A stretch of DNA of 19,285 nt from Bacillota bacterium (GCA_023426005.1 JAFABO010000102.1:1-19285), one strand, 5' to 3'; shown: positions 1-8,388, counted from the first letter of the stretch. The notes: generated by a model not told the origin, from the letters alone. Program-made: numbers and translations.

Positions 1-2
1 TG

Positions 3-1814
3 ATTGATATCCTCAAATGGGGAAATGACTATTTGCTCCGTTCAACCTTTCTTGACAAGAATGGTGAAGTGGTGGCCTTCTGCTACCAGGTTGGAGAAGG
101 AAACATAGACCACAACTGGTGGCAGCCTCCCGAACTGAATCAAAAGGAGAAGGTTCAGCGTCCCGCATATTTTGCGACTTCTGAGAACCCTGCAAGTGAC
201 CAGTGTTCAGGCGCAGCAGCAGCACTTGCAGTCAATTATCTGAATTTCAAAGACACAGAGCCGGCATACGCAAAAAAGTGTCTGGATACTGCGAAGGCAT
301 TGTACAGATTTGCGGTTAAATACCGTGGCTGCGGCTATTCCGGCGGTTTTTACAATTCCTCCTACGATGACGACGAAATGTCCTGGGCAGCCGTATGGCT
401 GAATATAGCCACCGGAGATCAAGCCTATATAAATGATATTGTAGCTGTGGGCAGCGACGGACGTTATACAGGATATCTGAAAAAGATTATAAATGCACCA
501 GAAGATAACTGGCAGAATATTTGGGTCCATTCGTGGGATACAGTCTGGGGCGGTGTTTTCGCAAAATTAGCTCCCATCACAAACACTCAGAGAGACTGGT
601 ATTTCTTCAGATGGAACCTTGAATACTGGTCGGGAATACAGCATGAAAATCCCAGCGACGGGACTTTTATGGCAGGTACTCCGGCGGGCTTCAAGGTTAT
701 AAATACCTGGGGCTCGGCAAGATATAATGCCGCAGCGCAGTTATGCGCAGTGGTATACACCAAATATGCCGGAAAGCAGGATGTATCCGACTGGGCCAAG
801 AACCAAATGGATTACATATTGGGAAATAATCCGATGGGCAGGAGTTATGAAGTAGGATACTCGGACATCTCTGCAAAACACCCGCACCATCGTGCAGCAC
901 ATGGTTCGAAAACACTCAGTATGCTGGACCCCAAGGAACATAGGCACACTTTGTGGGGAGCGCTGGTAGGCGGCCCTGATGCCACCGATAAACATGTGGA
1001 CGAGACCACGGACTTTGTGTACAACGAGGTTGCCATTGACTACAATGCAGGCTTTGTGGGTGCACTGGCAGGGTTATATAAATATTACGGCCAGGGACAG
1101 AAACCTCTGGCAGATTTCCCTCCCAGGGAGCCTGACAGCGTGGATTTCTATGCAGAATCTAAGCTGGAACAGGAGAATGCCGAGAGAACGCAGATTACAG
1201 TTAATATACATAATGAAACCAGCAGACCTCCGCAATTCGTCGACGGCTTAAAGCTGAGATATTTCTTTAATATCTCCGAAATGCTCAGTGCAGGCCAAAC
1301 AATAAAAAATGTGGATGTTCAGGTCATGTATGACGAAGCTGGTGTCATTGACGGGAAAGCTGCGGCAATAAAGGGACCCTTTGTATGGAATGAGGCCAAC
1401 GGAGATTACTATATCGAAATTGACTGGAGCGGAAATGCTTTCTACGGCGACAGAGAACTGCAATTTGCACTGGTTGCGGCTCAGGACTCCAATTGGAAAA
1501 CTCACTGGGACACAACCAACGATTGGAGCCGTAAGGATATTACGAAGACCTATGCTGTAAACGAGAGAATATCAGTCTTTAAGGGCGGCGTAAAAATGTT
1601 TGGGCAGGAGCCTTCCTCCGGAGGAACAGAAATAAAGCCCGGAGATTTGAATAAAGACGGAAATGTTGATGCTCTTGACTATGCATTATTAAAGAGATAC
1701 CTGCTTGATCCCACTACTGAGGTTGATTTAAGTATATGGGATCTGAACAAGGATTCGGAAGTAAACTCACTTGATCTCATAGCATTGATGAGACTTTTGC
1801 TGGCTAATTCGTAA
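3..1814 (+). CDS. cel9J: Cellulosomal GH9 endoglucanase, GH9-CBM3c-dockerin, 5' end outside window
   Basis: The frame is open from the first bases of the window, so the start codon, signal peptide and the N-terminal GH9 DAGD nucleophile region are missing. What remains is the C-terminal two thirds of a GH9 catalytic domain, including the HPHHR histidine motif and the NEVAIDYNAGFVG block whose Glu is the family's general acid. A CBM3c module follows from about visible residue 380 to 540, beginning near the PPREPDSVDFYAE segment. The protein ends in a type I dockerin of two Ca-binding repeats (DLNKDGNVDALD and DLNKDSEVNSLD). In GH9 enzymes of this layout CBM3c is fused to the catalytic cleft and supports processive cellulose cleavage. 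An 81-bp gap separates it from man5K, so they are probably co-transcribed. Cel9H has the same architecture. The name Cel9J rests on the position just before man5K and cel9M, as I recall the C. cellulolyticum order. Confidence 0.88.
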   Translation: MDILKWGNDYLLRSTFLDKNGEVVAFCYQVGEGNIDHNWWQPPELNQKEKVQRPAYFATSENPASDQCSGAAAALAVNYLNFKDTEPAYAKKCLDTAKALYRFAVKYRGCGYSGGFYNSSYDDDEMSWAAVWLNIATGDQAYINDIVAVGSDGRYTGYLKKIINAPEDNWQNIWVHSWDTVWGGVFAKLAPITNTQRDWYFFRWNLEYWSGIQHENPSDGTFMAGTPAGFKVINTWGSARYNAAAQLCAVVYTKYAGKQDVSDWAKNQMDYILGNNPMGRSYEVGYSDISAKHPHHRAAHGSKTLSMLDPKEHRHTLWGALVGGPDATDKHVDETTDFVYNEVAIDYNAGFVGALAGLYKYYGQGQKPLADFPPREPDSVDFYAESKLEQENAERTQITVNIHNETSRPPQFVDGLKLRYFFNISEMLSAGQTIKNVDVQVMYDEAGVIDGKAAAIKGPFVWNEANGDYYIEIDWSGNAFYGDRELQFALVAAQDSNWKTHWDTTNDWSRKDITKTYAVNERISVFKGGVKMFGQEPSSGGTEIKPGDLNKDGNVDALDYALLKRYLLDPTTEVDLSIWDLNKDSEVNSLDLIALMRLLLANS

Positions 1815-1895
1815 TCCTGTCAGCATGTCATTAAATAAGTGGGAAAGCTTGCAAATATTTATGTAATACCACAAATTCAACGAGGAGGTATAGCT

Positions 1896-3164
1896 ATGAA
1901 AAAATGTATCGGTTTGGTGCTCTCAGCAGTGCTTATAGTCCTTGCGGCAATTCCGTCAGCGGTCTCGGCTGCAGGCACTGTAAAACTTGGTGATGTGGAC
2001 AATGATACACAGGTTTCGGCTCTTGATCTGGCAGCTGTAAAACAGCATTTATTAGGCACGTCCGTACTTACGGGAAACGCGTATATAGCTGCCGATGTCA
2101 ATGCCAACGGAGAAGTCGAGGCATTGGATTTTGCCGAAATAAAACAATATTTGCTGGGAAAGATCACAAGGTTTTCCGGAGAACAGCAGCAAACAGGTAT
2201 CGGAATTACCTGGATGGATGGAAAGAAATTATACCCTGTCGGAGTCAATTACGCATGGTACAACTGGTCCTATGAGTTTTCAGACAACAACTGGGCATCA
2301 AATTTTGCAAGGATAAAGAGTGATATTGATACCATGTCCACCAAGGGTGTCCGTGCACTCAGGTGGTGGGTATTCCCCGATCTGGCTTACGGTCCCATCT
2401 GGTCGGGTGCGAATGAAGGCAGCCTGTGCACCGGCCTTCCCGACAAATGGGTGGACCATATGAAGGAGACCTGTGACTATGCCCTTTCAAAGAATGTAAA
2501 AATCTACTGGACAATCACAAGCTTTGACTGTGCCAGAAATGATGACTCTGTTGACCATGACGACATCATTGACAATCCTGTGGTTTTGCAGAGCTTCCTT
2601 GATAATGCAATGAAGCCCATTCTTCAGAAATTGGGAGAGCATCAGGGTGTAATGGGCTGGGATATCATAAATGAACCCGAATGGATAGTAAACAAGGCCG
2701 ATAACGGTGAACCCAACGGAAAGGGCGAAAGTTTTCCGCTTTCAGCAATGAGAAATTATATTAAAACTACATGTGCTTACATACATCAGTATGCAAAGCA
2801 GCCTGTCAGCTTCGGAAGTGCCAATATGAAGTGGCTGGGCGCTCAATATGATCTGTGGGACAATTTGGGTCTTGACTTCTATGATTTCCACTGGTATGAC
2901 TGGGCAACCCCATACTTTAACCCAACCAAAACCCCTGCATCAAGCCTGAACCTGGACAAGCCTGTAATTATCGGCGAAATGATGCCGGATTCTAAAAGTT
3001 CTTCCCTGGGAATGACCCATAAACAAGTATTAGACGCTATTTATAAAAACGGTTATGCCGGATATCTGCTGTGGTCCTGGAACGATGGCGCCTATGACTG
3101 CAAACCTTATATCGGGAATGACTTCATAGATTTTGGAAGAGAGCATTCAGATGTTGTACGGTAA
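1896..3164 (+). CDS. man5K: Cellulosomal GH5 beta-mannanase with N-terminal dockerin
   Basis: This is a 422-residue secreted enzyme that should cleave beta-1,4-mannan. The ATG at 1896 is chosen because GAGGAGG sits at 1882-1888 and it begins a clean signal peptide (MKKC, hydrophobic core, Ala-Xaa-Ala near residue 25). The frame is open further upstream from a GTG at 1839, but that stretch has no ribosome site and does not look coding. The dockerin is N-terminal (about 30-90) with repeats DVDNDTQVSALD and DVNANGEVEALD. The GH5 (beta/alpha)8 domain follows, with acid/base Glu260 in WDIINEPEW and nucleophile Glu361 in VIIGEMMP. An N-terminal dockerin is the hallmark of Man5K in C. cellulolyticum. 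The gene is 26 bp upstream of cel9M. Mannanase specificity is taken from the orthologue and cannot be proven from the fold alone. Confidence 0.9.
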   Translation: MKKCIGLVLSAVLIVLAAIPSAVSAAGTVKLGDVDNDTQVSALDLAAVKQHLLGTSVLTGNAYIAADVNANGEVEALDFAEIKQYLLGKITRFSGEQQQTGIGITWMDGKKLYPVGVNYAWYNWSYEFSDNNWASNFARIKSDIDTMSTKGVRALRWWVFPDLAYGPIWSGANEGSLCTGLPDKWVDHMKETCDYALSKNVKIYWTITSFDCARNDDSVDHDDIIDNPVVLQSFLDNAMKPILQKLGEHQGVMGWDIINEPEWIVNKADNGEPNGKGESFPLSAMRNYIKTTCAYIHQYAKQPVSFGSANMKWLGAQYDLWDNLGLDFYDFHWYDWATPYFNPTKTPASSLNLDKPVIIGEMMPDSKSSSLGMTHKQVLDAIYKNGYAGYLLWSWNDGAYDCKPYIGNDFIDFGREHSDVVR

Positions 3165-3190
3165 AATAAAAATACAGAGGAGTGTTAAAA

Positions 3191-4765
3191 TTGAAAAATA
3201 AATTTACAAAACTAAGTGCGTTAATTCTGAGCGGAATTTTAGTATCAGCTTCGCTGCTTCCGACCGGCGGTGTCTTTGCGGCAGCAAATCCTGACTATTC
3301 AACCGCCTTCAAAGATTCAATAATCTTCTACGATGCAAATAAATGCGGTAAAGACGCAGGGGTAAACAATTTCTTTGATTGGAGGGGCGCCTGCCATACA
3401 CATGACGGCAGTGATGTGGGCCTGGATCTGACAGGGGGCTATCACGATGCGGGAGATCATGTGAAGTTCGGACTTCCCCAGGGATATTCAGCTGCTGTCC
3501 TGGGCTGGTCGTTTTACGAATTCAAGGACGTATTCGACTCAACGGGAAATACCGCAAAAATGCTGGAACAGCTGAAATATTTTACAGACTATTTCCTGAA
3601 ATGCCACCCAAATGCAAATACTTTCTATTACCAGATAGGTGAGGGGAATGATGACCACACCTACTGGGGCGCCCCCGAGCAGCAGCCGGGAAACAGGCAG
3701 ACATTGTACAAAGCCGATGCGGGCAGTCCAGCTTCGGATATTCTGGGCGAGACAACCGCTGCGCTTGCTCTTATGTACCTGAATTACAAAAATATTGACT
3801 CTGCCTATGCAAACCGGTGCCTGACAGCGGCAAAAGAGCTGTATGCTCTGGGAAAGGCCAATAAAGGTGTTGGTAACGGACAGTCCTTCTATCAATCCAC
3901 CAGTTATGGGGATGATCTGGCGTGGGGAGCCACATGGCTTTATACCGCAACCAATGACAGCAGCTATATAGCCGACGCCGAGCAGTTTATCACCATAGGC
4001 AACACCATGAACGAAAACAAACTGCAGGACAAATGGACCATGTGCTGGGATGACATGTACCTGCCGGCAGCTTTCAGACTGGCTCAAATAACAGATAAGC
4101 AGATATACAAGGATGCGGTGCAGTTTAATTTCAACTATTGGAAAAGTCAGCTGACCACAACACCCGGCGGTTTGAAATATCTTACCAACTGGGGTGTACT
4201 GCGCTACGCAGCTGCCGAATCAATGGTAATGCTGATATATTGCAAGCAGAATCCCGACCAGTCACTGCTCAATATGGCTAAAAGTCAGATTGATTACATA
4301 CTGGGAAATAATCCTGCAAATATGTCCTATATTATCGGTTTCGGAAACAAGTGGTGCACCCATCCGCACCACAGGGCGGCCAACGGCTACACATATGCCA
4401 ACGGTGACAACCTCAAACCTGCAAAGCACCTGCTTACGGGTGCTCTGGTGGGCGGCCCCGATCAGAGTGACAGATTCCTGGACGACGCTTCCCAGTATCA
4501 ATATACAGAAGTGGCCATAGACTATAATGCAGGTCTGGTAGGGGCACTGGCAGGCTCCCTCAGGTTTTTCGGAGGAGTGGTACCTCCTGTATTAAAAGGG
4601 GATCTGAATAATGATAAAAATGTTGATGCTCTCGATCTGGCAAGTCTTAAAAGGTACTTGCTGACACAGGACGGCAATGGCATAAATCTTTCAAATGCCG
4701 ATATGAACAGTGACGGTATTGTGGATTCCATTGATTTTGCACTTTTAAAGAAAGCTTTGATGTAA
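3191..4765 (+). CDS. cel9M: Cellulosomal GH9 cellulase, catalytic domain plus dockerin
   Basis: This 524-residue secreted family 9 glycosidase has no CBM or Ig-like domain, the compact layout known for Cel9M. A TTG start at 3191 is preferred: GAGGAG at 3177-3182 lies 8 bases upstream, whereas the in-frame GTG at 3182 overlaps that site. The signal peptide is about residues 1-30, ending in GGVFA. The GGYHDAGDHVKFG motif carries catalytic Asp86 and Asp89 (numbered from TTG). Near the C-terminus are the HPHHR motif and the YTEVAIDYNAG acid block. The dockerin repeats are DLNNDKNVDALD and DMNSDGIVDSID, with recognition pairs AL and SI as in C. cellulolyticum dockerins. The gene sits directly behind man5K. 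A strong stem-loop with a U-run follows it, so transcript levels of genes downstream may be lower. Confidence 0.92.
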   Translation: MKNKFTKLSALILSGILVSASLLPTGGVFAAANPDYSTAFKDSIIFYDANKCGKDAGVNNFFDWRGACHTHDGSDVGLDLTGGYHDAGDHVKFGLPQGYSAAVLGWSFYEFKDVFDSTGNTAKMLEQLKYFTDYFLKCHPNANTFYYQIGEGNDDHTYWGAPEQQPGNRQTLYKADAGSPASDILGETTAALALMYLNYKNIDSAYANRCLTAAKELYALGKANKGVGNGQSFYQSTSYGDDLAWGATWLYTATNDSSYIADAEQFITIGNTMNENKLQDKWTMCWDDMYLPAAFRLAQITDKQIYKDAVQFNFNYWKSQLTTTPGGLKYLTNWGVLRYAAAESMVMLIYCKQNPDQSLLNMAKSQIDYILGNNPANMSYIIGFGNKWCTHPHHRAANGYTYANGDNLKPAKHLLTGALVGGPDQSDRFLDDASQYQYTEVAIDYNAGLVGALAGSLRFFGGVVPPVLKGDLNNDKNVDALDLASLKRYLLTQDGNGINLSNADMNSDGIVDSIDFALLKKALM

Positions 4766-4771
4766 TATGAC

Positions 4772-4826
4772 AGCCGGAGCAGTTTTTGTCTTATAAACCA
4801 ATATTCAAATACTGCTCCGGCTTTTT
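4772..4826 (+). terminator. Stem-loop with U-tract between cel9M and cel5N
   Basis: A perfect 12-bp stem, AGCCGGAGCAGT at 4772-4783 with ACTGCTCCGGCT at 4811-4822, is followed by a run of five T. It has the form of an intrinsic terminator. However, cel5N starts only 40 bp later with its own ribosome site and no obvious promoter. It may therefore be a partial terminator or a 3'-end stabilising hairpin. Stem-loop-dependent RNA processing and stabilisation has been reported for cip-cel transcripts of C. cellulolyticum. Confidence 0.85.
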
Positions 4827-4866
4827 ACAAAATAATTTTCTTTTGTGAAAGGAGTTTTGAATAATT

Positions 4867-6459
4867 ATGAATAAACTGAAAAAAGTAATTTCTCTGCTTT
4901 GCGCATTTGCCATTATTCTTACACTGGGTTTTACAAATACCAGCCAGGTGTATGCCGCAGCCAGCAATAACGACGACTGGCTGCACTGCTCAGGTGATAA
5001 AATTTATGATATGAACGGTAATGAAGTCTGGCTGACCGGCGCCAACTGGTTTGGCTTCAACTGCAGCGAAAATGTATTTCATGGCGCCTGGTACGATGTT
5101 AAAACCATTTTGACCAGCGTGGCAAACAGAGGAATCGGACTGTTAAGAATACCCATTTCAACCGAACTTTTATACAGCTGGATGTCGGGCAGCCCTAACA
5201 AGGTTTCAAGTGTCACGGCGTCAAATAATCCGCCCTACCATGTATGCAATCCGGATTTCTACGACGCCGCCACCGGCAAAACCAAAAACAGCATGGAGAT
5301 TTTCGACATAATTATGGGCTACTGCAAGGAACTTGGCGTAAAGGTGATGATAGACGTACACAGTCCTGATGCAAACAATTCGGGGCATATGTATCCTCTC
5401 TGGTATGGTCTGAGCACCTCCACCGCAGGAACAATAACCACCGATAAATGGATAAATACTCTGGTATGGCTGACTAACAAATACAAAAACGACGATACCA
5501 TTCTGGCCATGGACTTAAAAAATGAACCACACGGAAAACGCGGCTATGCCAAGGAAACACCTTCTGATATAGCAAAATGGGATAATTCTACCGATGAAAA
5601 CAATTGGAAATATGCTGCCGAGCGGTGTTCCAGGGCTATCCTGTCGGCAAATCCGAAACTCCTGGTTGTCATTGAAGGAGTTGAACAATATCCTAAAACC
5701 GAAAAGGGATATACATATGATACCCCTGATGTCTGGGGTGCTACCGGCGATGCCGCGCCCTGGAACGGCGGCTGGTGGGGCGGAAATCTGCGGGGAGTCA
5801 AAGATTACCCTATAAACTTAGGCTCCTTGAACAGCCAAGTGGTGTACTCTCCCCACGACTACGGTCCTTCAGTATACAATCAGTCCTGGTTTGATAAGGA
5901 TTTTACCACCCAGACCCTGCTGGATGATTACTGGTACGACACCTGGGCATATATTGACGACCGGAAAATCGCGCCGCTTCTGATCGGAGAGTGGGGCGGC
6001 TTTATGGATGGCGGTAAAAATCAGAAATGGATGACTTTACTGCGGGATTATATGATCAAAAACCGTATAAACCACACATTTTGGTGTATCAACCCTAATT
6101 CCGGAGATACCGGAGGACTGCTCGGCAATGACTGGTCAACCTGGGATGAGGCAAAATATGGATTGTTAAAGCCGGCACTATGGCAGTCAAACGGAAAGTT
6201 CATCGGGCTTGACCATCAGATACCCCTTGGTTCAAACGGAATTTCATTGGGGCAGTATTACGGTACGCAAAATCCCGTTGTATTAACCGGAGATGCAAAT
6301 GACGACGGATTAGTTGATATGCTGGACTGTGCATTAATTAAACAGTACATTTTGAACCCCGACACAATAATCAATAAACAGAATGCAGATATGAATAATG
6401 ACGGAGAAATAAACTCCATTGATTTTGCACTTTTAAAAGCCAAAGTACTCAATGGCTAA
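4867..6459 (+). CDS. cel5N: Cellulosomal GH5 endoglucanase with C-terminal dockerin
   Basis: This 530-residue secreted GH5 enzyme starts at ATG 4867 with AAAGGAG at 4848-4854. The signal peptide ends near residue 31 (QVYAAA). The catalytic domain spans about residues 33-465, with general acid Glu220 in MDLKNEPHG and nucleophile Glu375 in LLIGEWGG. The C-terminal dockerin (about 472-530) has repeats DANDDGLVDMLD and DMNNDGEINSID. Its first recognition pair is ML instead of the AL found in the neighbours. In C. cellulolyticum cel5N closes the cip-cel cluster and is preceded by rgl11Y. Here rgl11Y is absent and another dockerin gene follows. The endo-beta-1,4-glucanase activity is inferred from family and synteny. 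Confidence 0.9.
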   Translation: MNKLKKVISLLCAFAIILTLGFTNTSQVYAAASNNDDWLHCSGDKIYDMNGNEVWLTGANWFGFNCSENVFHGAWYDVKTILTSVANRGIGLLRIPISTELLYSWMSGSPNKVSSVTASNNPPYHVCNPDFYDAATGKTKNSMEIFDIIMGYCKELGVKVMIDVHSPDANNSGHMYPLWYGLSTSTAGTITTDKWINTLVWLTNKYKNDDTILAMDLKNEPHGKRGYAKETPSDIAKWDNSTDENNWKYAAERCSRAILSANPKLLVVIEGVEQYPKTEKGYTYDTPDVWGATGDAAPWNGGWWGGNLRGVKDYPINLGSLNSQVVYSPHDYGPSVYNQSWFDKDFTTQTLLDDYWYDTWAYIDDRKIAPLLIGEWGGFMDGGKNQKWMTLLRDYMIKNRINHTFWCINPNSGDTGGLLGNDWSTWDEAKYGLLKPALWQSNGKFIGLDHQIPLGSNGISLGQYYGTQNPVVLTGDANDDGLVDMLDCALIKQYILNPDTIINKQNADMNNDGEINSIDFALLKAKVLNG

Positions 6460-6470
6460 AACATTGACCT

Positions 6471-6497
6471 CCTTTATTCGCTACATTGCGATAAAGG
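6471..6497 (+). other. Stem-loop in cel5N-esterase gap
   Basis: CCTTTAT plus CGC (6471-6481, one bulged T) pairs with GCG plus ATAAAGG (6488-6497) around a 6-base loop. There is no U-run, so it is not a standard terminator. It lies just 11 bases past the cel5N stop and could be an RNA-processing or stability element. Confidence 0.5.
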
Positions 6498-6512
6498 ATA
6501 TAAGTTTTCATT

Positions 6513-6533
6513 ACATTTTGTGGCCACAAATGT
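6513..6533 (+). promoter_or_regulatory. Palindrome upstream of the dockerin-esterase ribosome site
   Basis: A perfect 14-bp palindrome, TTTGTGGCCACAAA (6517-6530), can be extended with one bulge to ACATT...AATGT. It ends about 10 bases before the GGAGG at 6541-6545 of the next gene. It could be a protein-binding site or an RNA hairpin affecting translation. No promoter elements were seen beside it. Confidence 0.4.
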
Positions 6534-6550
6534 GGCTCATGGAGGTTAAT

Positions 6551-8146
6551 ATGCGTAAAATAATTGGCAGCCCTGGTAAAAAAGCCTCTGGAAGAAGTCT
6601 TCTCATTTTATTGGTTTCAGTTTTGGCAATTTCATTCTTTCTCACTTCGGGAATCACATATGCCTCAGAGGCTAATGCGGCCGCAAATTACAAATACGGC
6701 GATGTGAACGGAGACGGAAGTATTGATGCACTTGATTTTTCACTGTTTAAAATGTATTTGCTGAAAACTATTGATTCTTTCCCGGTAACTGATGGAGAGA
6801 TAATTGCCGACCTGGATGGAAAGGATTCGGTAACAGCAATTGATCTCAGCCTGCTCAAACAGTTTTTGCTGGGACTGATAGACAAATTCCCTGTTGACCA
6901 ATCCAATCCGGTAAACCTTCCCTGGAACTGGGCAGGTGTCATCGGAACGGGGCAGAGTCTTTCTGTTGGTGCACAGGCCAATCCTGCGGTGACCACCACC
7001 CAGCCGTACCATAATCTCAAGCTTTCGCTTGGAAGCACTACAGTACCTCCTTTTAATCCAAACAGCACTTCACTCAGGATGGTACCGCTGGTGGAACCCA
7101 TCCGCAGTTATGCCACGGGTTATCCGGGACCTTACCCGGGAAATATTTACGGTGAAACTCCTCATACCGTTATGGCCAACCAAATAACAGCCCTGGTTCA
7201 GTCAAATTTCAGCAAGGATTACATAACGGCACATACGGTTGTCGGTGAATCGGGGCAGGGAATGGCTGCAATAAAGAAAGGTGCTGCGGATACGGGTTCG
7301 GTTGGCCGTGCCTATGCCGCTTCCATTTTCGAAGTAAATGCAATCAAGCGGTTGGCAGCCGCTGAGGGGAAAACCTACGGAGTGGGTGCAATAATTATCA
7401 CTCACGGTGAAACCGATTCAGGAAGCTCAACCTACGGAAACGATCTGTACAAACTGTGGTCGGACTACAATCAGGATATCAGGGCAATAACCGGACAAAC
7501 TCAAAGCATACCTCTTTTTGTATCACAGCAGCATGCCTACCCGAGCAACAGCGGAACTTCTGTGGGAACTCTGCAGCAGTGGAGAGTTGGATTGGACCAT
7601 CCCGGAGATATTATCTGTACCGGTCCAAAATATCAATACCCTTACTACAGCGACGGAGTTCATCTGGTAGCAAGCGGTTACCGGCAGCTGGGTGAAAAAT
7701 TGGGTGAGATATATTATGAAAAGGTAGTACTGGGCAAAGACTGGCAGCCCCTTCAGCCCACAAGTGTGAGCAAAAGCGGAAGGGTCATCACAGTCAATTT
7801 CCATGTACCTGTGGCACCTCTGGTATGGGATACAACCCTGCCTGCTCCAAATCAAAGCACCCTGACGGAGTGGAGAAACGGAAGGGGCTTTGAAGTGAGT
7901 ACAGCCAGCGGACGCATTACAATCAGTTCTGTTGAGATCTCCGGCAATGCCGTAAAAATCACATGTGCCAGTGATCTTCCGTCTTCAGGTGTCAAGGTCG
8001 GTTATGCAAATACCACAGGCGGGACAAAAAGGACAAACGGAACTGTAAGATGGGGTTTGCTTAAGGATTCCGATACATTTAAAGGAAGTACCACCGGAAT
8101 TGCACAGCCCAATTACTGTGTTGCCTTTGAAGTAGCAGTGCCGTAA
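6551..8146 (+). CDS. Dockerin-containing SGNH-hydrolase, probable cellulosomal carbohydrate esterase
   Basis: This 531-residue secreted protein starts at ATG 6551, because GGAGG lies at 6541-6545 and a signal peptide follows (MRKIIG, core to about residue 34, ANAAA near 45). The frame upstream to 6452 overlaps cel5N and lacks support. The dockerin is N-terminal (about 47-113), with repeats DVNGDGSIDALD and DLDGKDSVTAID. The catalytic domain (about 125-390) shows SGNH blocks: Ser136 in GTGQSLSVG, the THGETDS block at 284-290 equivalent to the QGE-D motif of the CE6/SASA esterase group, and Asp368/His371 in SDGVHL. A beta-rich C-terminal region (about 395-531) is unassigned. Substrate is unknown: acetylated xylan, mannan or pectin are reasonable. 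A sialate O-acetylesterase label would also be possible from the fold. It is the last gene before the operon terminator. Confidence 0.82.
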   Translation: MRKIIGSPGKKASGRSLLILLVSVLAISFFLTSGITYASEANAAANYKYGDVNGDGSIDALDFSLFKMYLLKTIDSFPVTDGEIIADLDGKDSVTAIDLSLLKQFLLGLIDKFPVDQSNPVNLPWNWAGVIGTGQSLSVGAQANPAVTTTQPYHNLKLSLGSTTVPPFNPNSTSLRMVPLVEPIRSYATGYPGPYPGNIYGETPHTVMANQITALVQSNFSKDYITAHTVVGESGQGMAAIKKGAADTGSVGRAYAASIFEVNAIKRLAAAEGKTYGVGAIIITHGETDSGSSTYGNDLYKLWSDYNQDIRAITGQTQSIPLFVSQQHAYPSNSGTSVGTLQQWRVGLDHPGDIICTGPKYQYPYYSDGVHLVASGYRQLGEKLGEIYYEKVVLGKDWQPLQPTSVSKSGRVITVNFHVPVAPLVWDTTLPAPNQSTLTEWRNGRGFEVSTASGRITISSVEISGNAVKITCASDLPSSGVKVGYANTTGGTKRTNGTVRWGLLKDSDTFKGSTTGIAQPNYCVAFEVAVP

Positions 8147-8171
8147 GGCTTTTGATTTGAACCCTGCAAGC

Positions 8172-8226
8172 AAGTGGTATGAGTACCTTTTGAACGTTGA
8201 GCAAAGGGTGTTCATATCACTTTTTT
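8172..8226 (+). terminator. Rho-independent terminator of the cellulosome operon
   Basis: A 16-bp stem with three G-U pairs (8172-8187 with 8207-8222) is followed by a T-run at 8221-8226. It lies 25 bases after the esterase stop codon and before a new promoter, so it probably ends the cip-cel transcript. Confidence 0.85.
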
Positions 8227-8271
8227 CTGGATTTCTTATCTCATTTAATCAGCACAATGCGTTAAATAAAA

Positions 8272-8296
8272 TATAATTTCATGTTTACCGGTAAAC
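8272..8296 (+). promoter_or_regulatory. Probable kor promoter with palindromic operator
   Basis: TATAAT at 8272-8277 is followed five bases later by a perfect 14-bp palindrome, GTTTACCGGTAAAC (8283-8296). A repressor bound there would cover the transcription start. The shape, with GTTTAC half-sites about a central C-G step, resembles LacI-family operators. No convincing -35 hexamer was seen. The leader from here to korA is about 90 bases. The rest of the 8227-8388 gap is AT-rich and shows nothing else. Confidence 0.5.
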
Positions 8297-8388
8297 TAAA
8301 GTGGTATTTATAAACCTAAGCTGGGATTTTTACAAATGGTTCTACATGAGTCAAAATATTTATATATCAAACAAGAAGAGGTGGAATT

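Noticed and set aside
1839..1895. GTG-initiated extension of man5K.
   Set aside because: The GAGGAGG at 1882-1888 lies inside the extension, and the signal peptide begins properly at 1896.
6452..6550. Upstream extension of the dockerin-esterase from an ATG overlapping the cel5N stop.
   Set aside because: No ribosome site there, and it would put 33 residues ahead of a normal signal peptide. ATG 6551 has GGAGG 5 bases upstream.
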